Made by a program: the position numbers and the translations under genes
Notes under the pieces: generated by a model
Told to the model about the DNA's origin: nothing
The model's input: the letters and a program-made list of their open reading frames with translations, nothing else
The model's database searches: none
Assembly: GCA_037013495.1 (NCBI GenBank)
Contig: CM072801.1
Span: forward strand, 111,111,816 to 111,175,815
Direction of reading: 5' to 3'
Source: Hippophae tibetana
Taxonomy: Eukaryota; Streptophyta; Magnoliopsida; Rosales; Elaeagnaceae
DNA: 64,000 nucleotides
In this document: piece by piece, positions 35,356-47,739 of the stretch
Layout of the letters: each line of letters starts with the position of its first letter
How positions within the stretch are numbered: the stretch's first letter is position 1

Positions 35356-37860
35356 TTTTATGGTTCATATTACATAATGATGTCTTAAACTTTGGTGGCA
35401 CCTTATTTCGTTGTAATCACTTTTTCCTCATTAGGATTTCAATTTGTTCATCTTAGCCATATTCTTAGTAATTCAATCCTTATTATTCCATTGAGTTCTA
35501 GCGTTCTTAGGTTGTCCACAAAAGGGATTTGCATCGTTTGGGATCATAACCTTGGTTGCTCAAAATAGTGTATCTATCTTCACATATATATTTTTTGAAT
35601 TTAATATTTAAAAAAAATTGTGCTTTGAAGGTTTTCTTCTCTCTTAAGTCACAAATTCCAAAAACAGAAAGAAATTATGTCCTTAAAGTCTTGTCTTTTA
35701 TTTCAATTTTATTGACATTGTTATCTACTTTGGATTTCATATCTTATTTTTCTTTAAAATCTCGTTATCTTATACTTTTCTTTGTGTTATGTGTTCCACC
35801 TTTCTTTCTTCTTGAGAAAAACAAGAGAGCTAATACAGTTCACAGTGCAAAAACAAAGAGAAGGTATTAATTGTGGTTGTCACTTAAAATTGTTATAACT
35901 TTTAATTTATCCATCGAAATGAGTACTATAACATATCAAATCTGAAGCTTGTTCCGATACCTAAAAACGCACCGTAGCAATAGTTTATTTCCCCACTTTT
36001 GTCAACCCAAATTTCATGGTTCGTATTACATATTGATGTCTTAAACTTTGGTGGCACCTTATTTCGTTGTAACCACTTTTTGCTGATTAGGATTTCAATT
36101 TGTTCATCTTAGCCATATTCTTAGTAATTCAATCCTTATTATTCCATTGAGTTCTAGCGTTCTTAGGTTGTCCACAAAAGGGATTTGCATCGTTTGGGAT
36201 CATAACCATGGTTGCTCAAAATAGTGTATCTATCTTCACATATCTATTTTTTGAATTTAATATTTAAAAAATTTTGTGCTTTGAAGGTTTTCTTCTCTCT
36301 TAAGTCACAAATTCCAAAAACAGAAAGAAATTATGTCCTTAAAGTCTTGTCTTTTATTTCAATTTTGTTGACATTGTTTTCTACTTTGGATTTCATATCT
36401 TTTTTTTCTTTAAAATCTCGTTATCTTATACTTTTCTTTGTGCTATGTGTTCCACCTTTCTTTCTTCTTGAGAAAAACAAGAGAGCTAATACAGTTCACA
36501 GTGCAAAAACAAAAAGAAGGTATTAATTGTGGTTGTAACATAAAATTGTTATAACTTTTAATTTGTGCATCGAAATGAGTACTATAACATATCAAATCGG
36601 AAGCTCGTTCCGATACCTAAAAACGCACCGTAGCAATAGAATATTTCCCCACTTTTGTCCACCCAAATTTTATGGTTCATATTACATAATGATGTCTTAA
36701 ACTTTGGTGGCACCTTATTTCGTTGTAATCACTTTTTCCTCATTAGGATTTCAATTTGTTCATCTTAGCCATATTCTTAGTAATTCAATCCTTATTATTC
36801 CATTGAGTTCTAGCGTTCTTAGGTTGTCCACAAAAGGGATTTGCATCGTTTGGGATCATAACCTTGGTTGCTCAAAATAGTGTATCTATCTTCACATATA
36901 TATTTTTTGAATTTAATATTTAAAAAAAATTGTGCTTTGAAGGTTTTCTTCTCTCTTAAGTCACAAATTCCAAAAACAGAAAGAAATTATGTCCTTAAAG
37001 TCTTGTCTTTTATTTCAATTTTATTGACATTGTTATCTACTTTGGATTTCATATCTTATTTTTCTTTAAAATCTCGTTATCTTATACTTTTCTTTGTGTT
37101 ATGTGTTCCACCTTTCTTTCTTCTTGAGAAAAACAAGAGAGCTAATACAGTTCACAGTGCAAAAACAAAGAGAAGGTATTAATTGTGGTTGTCACTTAAA
37201 ATTGTTATAACTTTTAATTTATCCATCGAAATGAGTACTATAACATATCAAATCTGAAGCTTGTTCCGATACCTAAAAACGCACCGTAGCAATAGTTTAT
37301 TTCCCCACTTTTGTCAACCCAAATTTCATGGTTCGTATTACATATTGATGTCTTAAACTTTGGTGGCACCTTATTTCGTTGTAACCACTTTTTGCTGATT
37401 AGGATATCAATTTGTTCATCTTAGCCATATTCTTAGTAATTCAATCCTTATTATTCCATTGAGTTCTAGCGTTCTTAGGTTGTCCACAAAAGGGATTTGC
37501 ATCGTTTGGGATCATAACCATGGTTGCTCAAAATAGTGTATCTATCTTCACATATCTATTTTTTGAATTTAATATTTAAAAAATTTTGTGCTTTGAAGGT
37601 TTTCTTCTCTCTTAAGTCACAAATTCCAAAAACAGAAAGAAATTATGTCCTTAAAGTCTTGTCTTTTATTTCAATTTTGTTGACATTGTTTTCTACTTTG
37701 GATTTCATATCTTTTTTTTCTTTAAAATCTCGTTATCTTATACTTTTCTTTGTGTTATGTGTTCCACCTTTCTTTCTTCTTGAGAAAAACAAGAGAGCTA
37801 ATACAGTTCACAGTGCAAAAACAAAAAGAAGGTATTAATTGTGGTTGTAACTTAAAATTG
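35200..37860. repeat. Tandem 2-monomer duplication (shift 1312 bp)
   Basis: Shared private variants are CACATATATATTTTTTG (35581, 36893), ATTTTATTGACATTGTTATC (35706, 37018), GAAGCTTGTTCCG (35944, 37256), AACCATGGTTGC (36205, 37517) and ATCTTTTTTTTCTTT (36397, 37709). A further related copy of the first monomer is at 29653. The unit lies exactly between higher-order copies A and B. Confidence 0.82.
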
Positions 37861-40800
37861 TTATAACTTTTAATTTGTGCGTCGAAATGAGTACTATAAC
37901 ATATAAAATCTGAAGCTCGTTCCGATACCTAAAAATGCACAGTAGTAATAGAATATTTCCCCACTTTTGTCAACCCAAATTTCACGGTTCATATTACATA
38001 ATGATGTCTTAAACTTTGCTGGCACCTTATTTCGTTGTAATCACTTTTTGCTCATTAGGATTTCAATTTGTTCATCTTAACCATATTCTTAGTAATTCAA
38101 TCCTTATTATTCCATTGAATTCTAGCGTTCTTAGGTTGTCCACAAAAGGGATTTGCATCGTTTGGGATCATAACCTTGGTTGCTCAAAATAGTGTATCTA
38201 TCTTCACATATCTATTTTTTGAATTTAATATTTAAAAAAATTTGTGCTTTGAAGGTTTTCTTCTCTCTTAAGTCACAAATTCCAAAAACAAAAAGAAATT
38301 ATGTCCTTAAAGTCTTGTCTTTTATTTCAATTCTGTTGACATTGTTTTCTACTTTGGATTTCATATCTTATTTTTCTTTAAAATCTCGTTCTCTTATACT
38401 TTTCTTTGTGTAATGTGTTCCACCTTTCTTTCTTCTTGAGAAAAACAAGAGAGCTAATACAGTTCACAGTGCAAAAACAAAAAGAAGGTATTAATTGTGG
38501 TTGTAACTTAAAATTGTTATAACTTTTAATTTATCCATCGAAATGAGTACTATAACATATCAAATCTGAAGCTCGTTCTGATACCTAAAAACGCACCGTA
38601 GCAATAGTTTATTTCCCCACTTTTGTCAACCCAAATTTCATGGTTCGTATTACATATTGATGTCTTAAACTTTGGTGGCACCTTATTTCGTTGTAATCAC
38701 TTTTTGCTGATTAGGATTTCAATTTGTTCATCTTAGCCATATTCTTAGTAATTCAATCCTTATTATTCCATTGAGTTCTAGCGTTCTTAGGTTGTCCACA
38801 AAAGGAATTTGCATCGTTTGGGATCATAACCTTGGTTGCTCAAAATAGTGTATCTATCTTCACATATCTATTTTTTGAATTTAATATTTAAAAAATTTTG
38901 TGCTTTGAAGGTTTTCTTCTCTCTTAAGTCACAAATTCCAAAAACAAAAAGAAATTATGTCCTTAAAGTCTTGTCTTTTATTTCAATTCTGTTGACATTG
39001 TTTTCTACTTTGGATTTCATATCTTATTTTTCTTTAAAATCTCGTTCTCTTATACTTTTCTTTGTGTAATGTGTTCCACCTTTCTTTCTTCTTGAGAAAA
39101 ACAAGAGAGCTAATACAGTTCACAGTGCAAAAACAAAAAGAAGGTATTAATTGTGGTTGTAACTTAAAATTGTTATAACTTTTAATTTATCCATCGAAAT
39201 GAGTACTATAACATATCAAATCTGAAGCTCGTTCTGATACCTAAAAACGCACCGTAGCAATAGTTTATTTCCCCACTTTTGTCAACCCAAATTTCATGGT
39301 TCGTATTACATATTGATGTCTTAAACTTTGGTGGCACCTTATTTGGTTGTAATCACTTTTTGCTGATTAGGATTTCAATTTGTTCATCTTAGCCATATTC
39401 TTAGTAATTCAATCCTTATTATTCCATTGAGTTCTAGCGTTCTTAGGTTGTCCACAAAAGGGATTTGCATCGTTTGGGATCATAACCTTGGTTGCTCAAA
39501 ATAGCGTATCTATCTTCACATATCTATTTTTTGAATTTAATATTTAAAAAATTTTGTGCTTTGAAGGTTTTCTTCTCTCTTAAGTTACAAATTCCAAAAA
39601 CAGAAAGAAATTATGTCCTTAAAGTCTTGTCGTTTATTTCAATTTTGTTGACATAGTTTTCTACTTTGGATTTCATATCTTATTTTTCTTTAAAATCTCG
39701 TTATCTTATACTTTTCTTTGTGTTATGTGTTCCACCTTTCGTTCTTCTTGAAAAAAACAAGAGAGCTAATACAGTTCACAGTGCAAAAACAAAAAGAAGG
39801 TATTAATTGTGGTTGTAACTTAAAATTGTTATAACTTTTAATTTGTGCATCGAAATGAGTACTATAACATATGAAATCGGACCCTCGTTTCGATACCTAA
39901 AAACGCACCGTAGCAATAGAATATTACCCCACTTTTGTCAACCCAAATTTCATGGTTCATATTACATAATGATGTCTTAAAATTTGGTCACACCATATTT
40001 CGTTGTAATCACTTTTTGCTCATTAGGATTTCAATTTGTTCATCTTAGCCATATTCTTAGTAATTCACACCTTATTATTCCATTGAGTTCTAGCGTTCAT
40101 AGGTTGTCCACAAAAGGGATTTGCATCCTTTGGGATCATAACCTTGGTTGCTCAAAATAGTGTATCTATCTTCACATATCTATTTTTTGAATTTTATATT
40201 TAAAAAAATTTGTGCTTTGAAGGTTTTCTTCTCTCTTAAGTCACAAATTCCAAAAACAGAAAGAAATTATGTCCTTTAAGGCTTGTCTTTTATTTCAATT
40301 TTGTTGACATTGTTTTCTACTTTGGATTTCATATCTTATTTTTCTTTAAAATCTCGTTATCTTATAATTTTCTTTGTGTTATGTGTTCCACCTTTCTTTC
40401 TTCTTGAGAAAAACAAGAGAGCTAATACAGTTCAAAGTGTAAAAACAAAAAGAAGGTATTAATTGTGGTTGTAACTTAAAATTGTTATAACTTTTAATTT
40501 GGGCATCGAAATGAGTACTATAACATATAAAATCGGAACCTCATTCCGATACCTAAAAACGCACCGTAGCAATAGAATATTACCCACTTTTGTCAACCCA
40601 AATTTCATGGTTCATATTACATAATGATGTCTTAAACTTTGCTCACACCTTATTTCGTTGTAATCACTTTTTGCTCATTAGGATTTCAATTTGTTCATCT
40701 TAGCCATATTCTTAGTAATTCAATCCTTATTATTCCATTGAGTTCTAGCGTTCTTAGGTTGTCCACAAAAGGGATTTGCAATGTTTGGGATCATAACCTT

Positions 40801-43800
40801 GGTTCCTCAAAATAGTGTATCTATCTTCACATATCTATTTTTTGAATTTAATATTTAAAAAATTTTGTGCTTTGAAGGTTTTCTTCTCTCTTAAGTCATA
40901 AATTCCAAAAACAGAAAGAAATTATGTCCTTAAAGTCTTGTCTTTTATTTCAATTTTGTTGACATTGTTTTCTACTTTGGATTTCATATCTTATTTTTCT
41001 TTAAAATCTCGTTATCTTATACTTTTCTTTGTGTTATGTGTTCCACCTTTCTTTCTTCTTGAGAAAAACAAGAGAGCTAATACAGTTCACAGTGCAAAAA
41101 CCAAAATAAGGTATTAATTGTGGTTGTAACTTAAAATTGTTATAACTTTTAATTTGTGCATCGAAATAAGTACTATAACATATCAAATCTGAAGCTCGTT
41201 TTGATACCTAAAAACGCACTGTAGTAATAGAATATTTCCCCACTTTTGTCAACCCAAATTTCATGGTTCATATTACATAATGATGTCTTAAACTTTAGTC
41301 GCACCTTATTTCGTTCTAATCACTTTTTGCTCATTAGGATTTCAATTTGTTCATCTTAGCCATATTCTTAGTAATTCAATCCTTATTATTCCATTGAGTT
41401 ATAGCGTTCTTAGGTTGTCCACAAAAGGGATTTGCATCGTTTGGGATCATAACCTTGGTTGCTCAAAATAGTGTATCTATCTTCACATATCTATTTTTTG
41501 AATTTAATATTTAAAAAAATTTGTGGTTTGAAGGTTTTCTTCTCTCTTAAGTCACAAATTCCAAAACCAGAAAGAAATTTTGTCCTTAAAGTCTTGTCTT
41601 TTTTTTCAATTTTGTTGACATTGTTTTCTACTTTGGATTTCATATCTTATTTTTCTTTAAAATCTCATTATCTTATACTTTTCTTTGTGTTATGTGTTCC
41701 ACCTTTCTTTCTTCTTGAGAAAAACAAGAGATCTAATACAGTTCACGGTGTAAAAACAAAAAGAAGGTATTAATTGTGGTTGTAACTTAAAATTGTTTTA
41801 ACTTTTAATTTATCCATCGAAATGAGTACTATAACATATAAAATCTGAAGCTCGTTCCGATACCTAAAAATGCACCGTAGCAATAGTTTATTTCCCCACT
41901 TTTGTCAACCCAAATTTCATGGTTCATACTACATATTGATGTCTTAATCTTTTGTGGCACCTTATTTCGTTGTAATCACTTTTTCCTGATTAGGATTTCA
42001 ATTTGTTCATCTTAGCCATATTCTTAGTAAGTCAATCCTCATTATTCCATTGAGTTCTAGCGTTCTTAGGTTGTCCACAAAAGGGATTTGCATCGTTTTT
42101 GATCATAACCTTGGTTGCTCAAAATAGTGTATCTATCTTCACATATCTATTTTTTGAATTTAATATTTAAAAAAACTTGTGCTTTGAAGGTTTTCTTCTC
42201 TCTTAAGTCACAAATTCCAAAAACAGAAAGAAATTATGTCCTGAAAGTCTTGTCTTTTATTTCAATTTTGTTGACATTGTTTTCTACTTTGGATTTCATA
42301 TCTTATTTTTCTTTAAAATCTCGTTATCTTATACTTTTCTTTGTGTTATGTGTTCCACCTTTCTTTCTCCTTGAGAAAAACAAGAGAGCTAATACAGTTC
42401 ACAGTGCAAAAACAAAAAGAAGGTATTAATTGTGGTTGTAACATAAAATTGTTATAACTTTTAATTTGTGCATCGAAATGAGTACTATAACATATCAAAT
42501 CGGAAGCTCGTTCCGATACCTAAAAACGCACCGTAGCAATAGAATATTTCCCCACTTTTGTCCACCCAAATTTCATGGTTCATATTACATAATGATGTCT
42601 TAAACTTTAGTCGCACCTTATTTCGTTGTAATCACTTCTTGCTCATTAGGATTTCAATTTGTTCAGCTTAGCCATATTCTTAGTAATTCAATCTTTATTA
42701 TTCCAATGAGTTCTAGCGTTCTTAGGTTGTCCACAAAAGGGATTTGCATCGTTTGGGATCATAACCTTGGTTGCTCAAAATAGTGTATCTATCTTCACAT
42801 ATCTATTTTTTGAATTTAATATTTTAAAAAATTTGGTGCTTTGAAGGTTTTCTTCTTTCTTAAGTCACAAATTCCAAAAACAGAAAGAAATTATGTCCTT
42901 AAAGTCTTGTCTTTTTTTTTCAATTTTGTTGACATTGTTTTCTACTTTGGATTTCACATCTTATTTTTCTTTAAAATCTCGTTATCTTATACTTTTGTTT
43001 GTGTTATGTGTTCCACCTTTCTTTCTTCTTGAGAAAAACAAGAGATCTAATACAGTTCACAGTGTAAAAACAAAAATAAGGTATTAATTGTGGTTGTAAC
43101 TTAAAATAGTTATAACTTTTAATTTGTGCATGGAAATGAGTACTATAACATATAAAATCTGAAGCTCGTTCCGATACCTAAAAACGCACCGTAGTAATAG
43201 AATATTTCCCCACTTTTGTCAACCCAAATTTCATGGTTCATATTACATAATGATGTCTTAAACTTTAGTCGCACCTTATTTCGTTCTAATCACCTTTTGC
43301 TCATTAGGATTTCAATTTGTTCATCTTAGCCATATTCTTAGTAATTCAATCCTTCTTATTCCATTGAGTTCTACCGTTCATAGGTTGTCCACAAAAGGGA
43401 TTTGCATCGTTTATGATCATAACCTTGGTTGCTCAAAATAGTGTATCTATCTTCACATATCTATTTTTTGAATTTAATATTTAAAAAAATTTGTGCTTTG
43501 AAGGTTTTCTTCTCTCTTAAGTCACAAATTCCAAAAACAGAAAGAAATTATGTCCTTAAAGTCTTGTCTTTTATTTCAATTTTGTTAATATTGTTTTCTA
43601 CTTTGGATTTCATATCTTATTTTTCTTTAAAATCTCGTTATCTTACACTTTTCTTTGTGTTATGTGTTCCACCTTTCTTTCTTCTTGAGAAAAACAAGAG
43701 AGCTAATACAGTTCACAGTGCAAAAACCAAAATAAGGTATTAATTATGGTTGTAACTTAAAATTGTTATAACTTTTAATTTGTGCATCGAAATGAGTACT

Positions 43801-46700
43801 ATAACATATCAAATCTGAAGCTCGTTCCGATACCTAAAAACGCACCGTAGTAATAGAATATTTCCCCACTTTTGTCAACCCAAATTTCATGTTTCATATT
43901 ACATAATGATGACTTAAACTTTGCTGGCACCTTATTTCGTTGTAATCACTTTTTGCTCATTAGGATTTCAATTTGTTCATCTTAGCCATATTCTTAGTAA
44001 TTCAATCCTTATTATTCCATTGAGTTCTAGCGTTCTTAGGTTGTCCACAAAAGGTATTTGCATCGTTTTTGATCATAACCATGGTTGCTCAAAATAGTGT
44101 ATCTATCTTCACATATCTATTTTTTGAATTTAATATTTAAAAAAATTTGTGCTTTGAAGGTTTTCTTCTCTCTTAAGTCACAAATTCCCAAAACAGAAAG
44201 AAATTATGTCCTTAAAGTCTTGTCTTTTATTTCAATTTTGTTGACATTGTTTTCTACTTTGGATTTCATATCTTATTTTTCTTTAAAATCTCGTTATCTT
44301 ATACTTTTCTTTGTGTTATGTGTTCCACCTTTCTTTCTTCTTGAGAAAAACAAGAGAGCTAATACAGTTCACAGTGCAAAAACAAAAAGAAGGTATTAAT
44401 TGTGGTTGTAACTTAAAATTGTTATAACTTTTAATTTGTGCATCGAAATGAGTACTATAACATATCAAATCGGAACCTCGTTCCGATACCTAAAAACGCA
44501 CCGTAGTAATAGAATATTACCCCACTTTGGTCAACCCAAATTTCATGGTTCATATTACATAATGATGTCTTAAACTTTGGTCACACCTTATTTCGTTGTA
44601 ATCACTTTTTGCTCATTAGGATTTCAATTTGTTCATCTTAGCCATATTCTTAGTAATTCAATCTTTATTATTCCAATGAGTTCTAGCGTTCTTAGGTTGT
44701 CCACAAAAGGGATTTGCACCGTTTGGGATCATAACCTTGGTTGCTCAAAATAGTGTATCTATCTTCACATATCTATTTTTTGAATTTAATATTTTAAAAC
44801 ATTTTGTGCTTTGAAGGTTTTCTTCTCTCTTAAGTCACAAATTCCAAAAACAGAAAGAAATTATATCCTTAAAGTCTTGTCTTTTTTTTCAATTTTATTG
44901 ACATTGTTTTCTACTTTGGATTTCACATCTTATTTTTCCTTAAAATCTCGTTATCTTATACTTTCGTTTGTGTTATGTGTTCCACCTTTCTTTCTTCTTG
45001 AGAAAAACAAGAGAGCTAATACAGTTCACAGTGTAAAAACAAAAATAAGGTATTAATTGTGGTTGTAACTTAAAATTGTTATAACTTTTAATTTGTGCAT
45101 GGAAATGAGTACTATAACATATCAAATCTGAAGCTCGTTCCGATACCTAAAAACGCACCGTAGTAATAGAATATTTCCCCACTTTTCTCAACCCAAATTT
45201 CATGGTTCATATTACATAATGATGTCTTAAACTTTAGTCGCACCTTATTTCGTTCTAATCACTTTTTGCTCATTAGGATTTCAATTTGTTCATCTTAGCC
45301 ATATTCTTAGTAATTCAATCCTTCTTATTCCATTGAGTTCTACCGTTCTTAGGTTGTCCACAAAAGGGATTTGCATCGTTGGATCATAACCTTGGTTGCT
45401 CAAAATAGTGTATCTATCTTCACGTATCTATTTTTTGAATTTAATATTTAAAAAAATTTGTGCTTTGAAGGTTTTCTTCTCTCTTAAGTCACAAATTCCA
45501 AAAACAGAAAGAAATTCTGTCCTTAAAGTCTTGTCTTTTATTTCAATTTTGTTGACATTGTTTTCTACTTTGGATTTCATATCTCATTTTTCCTTAAAAT
45601 CTCCTTATCTTTTATTTTTCTTTGTGTTATGTGTTCCACCTTTCTTTCTTCTTAAGAAAAACAAGAGAGCTAATACAGTTCACAGTGTAAAAACAAAAAG
45701 AAGGTATTAATTGTGGTCGTAACTTAAAATTGTTATAACTTTTAATTTATCCATCGAAATGAGTACTATAACATATCAAATCTGAAGCTCGTTCCGATAC
45801 CTAAAAACGCACCGTAGCAATAGTTTATTTCCCCACTTTTGTCAACCCAAATTTCATGGTTCATACTACATAATGATGTCTTAAACTTTGGTGGCACCTT
45901 ATTTCGTTGTAATCACTTTTTGCTGATTAGGATTTCAATTTGTTCATCTTAGCCATATTCTTAGTAATTCAATCCTTATTATTCCATTGTGTTCTAGCGT
46001 TCTTAGGTTGTCCACAAAAGGGATTTGCATCGTTTGGGATCATAACCTTGGTTGCTCAAAATAGTGTATCTATCTTCACATATCTATTTTTTGAATTTAA
46101 TATTTAAAATATTTTGTGCTTTGAAGGTTTTCTTCTCTCTTAAGTCACAAATTCCAAAAACAGAAAGAAATTATATCCTTAAAGTCTTGTCTTTTTTTTC
46201 AATTTTGTTGACATTGTTTTCTACTTTGGATTTCACATCTTATTTTTCTTTAAAATCTCGTTATCTTATACTTTTGTTTGTGTTATGTGTTCCACCTTTC
46301 TTTCTTCTTGAGAAAAACAAGAGAGCTAATACAGTTCACAGTGTAAAAACAAAAATAAGGTATTAATTGTGGTTGTAACTTAAAATTGTTATAACTTTTA
46401 ATTTGTGCATGGAAATGAGTACTATAACATATCAAATCTGAAGCTCGTTCCGATACCTAAAAACGCACCGTAGTAATAGAATATTTCCCCACTTTTGTCA
46501 ACCCAAATTTCATGGTTCATATTACATAATGATGTCTTAAACTTTAGTCGCACCTTATTTCGTTCTAATCACTTTTTGCTCATTAGGATTTCAATTTGTT
46601 CATCTTAGCCATATTCTTAGTAATTCAATCCTTCTTATTCCATTGAGTTCTACCGTTCTTAGGTTGTCCACAAAAGGGATTTGCATCGTTTGGGATCATA
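37856..46700. repeat. Large higher-order block, copy B
   Basis: Its left part (37.86-42.57 kb) matches copy A at a shift of 7216 bp, and from about 39.87 kb it matches copy C at a shift of 7872-7873 bp (12 monomers). Private variants repeat those of A (39342, 39873, 40776, 41398, 42026). They then continue with AATTTGGTGCTTTG (42831), GTTAATATTG (43584) and TATCTTTTATTTTTC (45606). Confidence 0.85.
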
Positions 46701-47739
46701 ACCTTGGTTGCTCAAAATAGTGTATCTATCTTCACATATCTATTTTTTGAATTTAATATTTAAAAAAAATTGTGCTTTGAAGGTTTTCTTCTCTCTTAAG
46801 TCACAAATTCCAAAAACAGAAAGAAATTCTGTCCTTAAAGTCTTGTCTTTTTTTCAATTTTGTTGACATTGTTTTCTACTTTGGATTTCATATCTTATTT
46901 TTCTTTAAAATGTCGTTATCTTATACTTTTCTTTGTGTTATGTGTTCCACCTTTCTTTCTTCTTGAGAAAAACAAGAGAGCTAATACAGTTCACAGTGTA
47001 AAAACAAAAAGAAGGTATTAATTGTGGTTGTAACTTAAAATTGTTATAACTTTTAATTTATCCATCGAAATGAGTACTATAACATATCAAATCTGAAGCT
47101 CGTTCCGATACCTGAAAACGTACCGTAGCAATAGTTTATTTCCCCACTTTTGTCAACCCAAATTTCATGGTTCATATTACATAATGATGTCTTAAACTTT
47201 AGTCGCACCTTATTTCGTTGTAATCACTTCTTGCTCATTAGGATTTCAATTTGTTCAGCTTAGCCATATTCTTAGTAATTCAATCTTTATTATTCCAATG
47301 AGTTCTAGCGTTCTTAGGTTGTCCACAAAAGGGATTTGCATCGTTTGGGATCATAACCTTGGTTGCTCAAAATAGTGTATCTATCTTCACATATCTATTT
47401 TTTGAATTTAATATTTTAAAAAATTTGGTGCTTTGAAGGTTTTCTTCTTTCTTAAGTCACAAATTCCAAAAACAGAAAGAAATTATGTCCTTAAAGTCTT
47501 GTCTTTTTTTTTCAATTTTGTTGACATTGTTTTCTACTTTGGATTTCACATCTTATTTTTCTTTAAAATCTCGTTATCTTATACTTTTCTTTGTGTTATG
47601 TGTTCCACCTTTCTTTCTTCTTGAGAAAAACAAGAGAGCTAATACAGTTCACAGTGCAAAAACCAAAATAAGGTATTAATTGTGGTTGTAACTTAAAATT
47701 GTTATAACTTTTAATTTGTGCATCGAAATAAGTACTATA

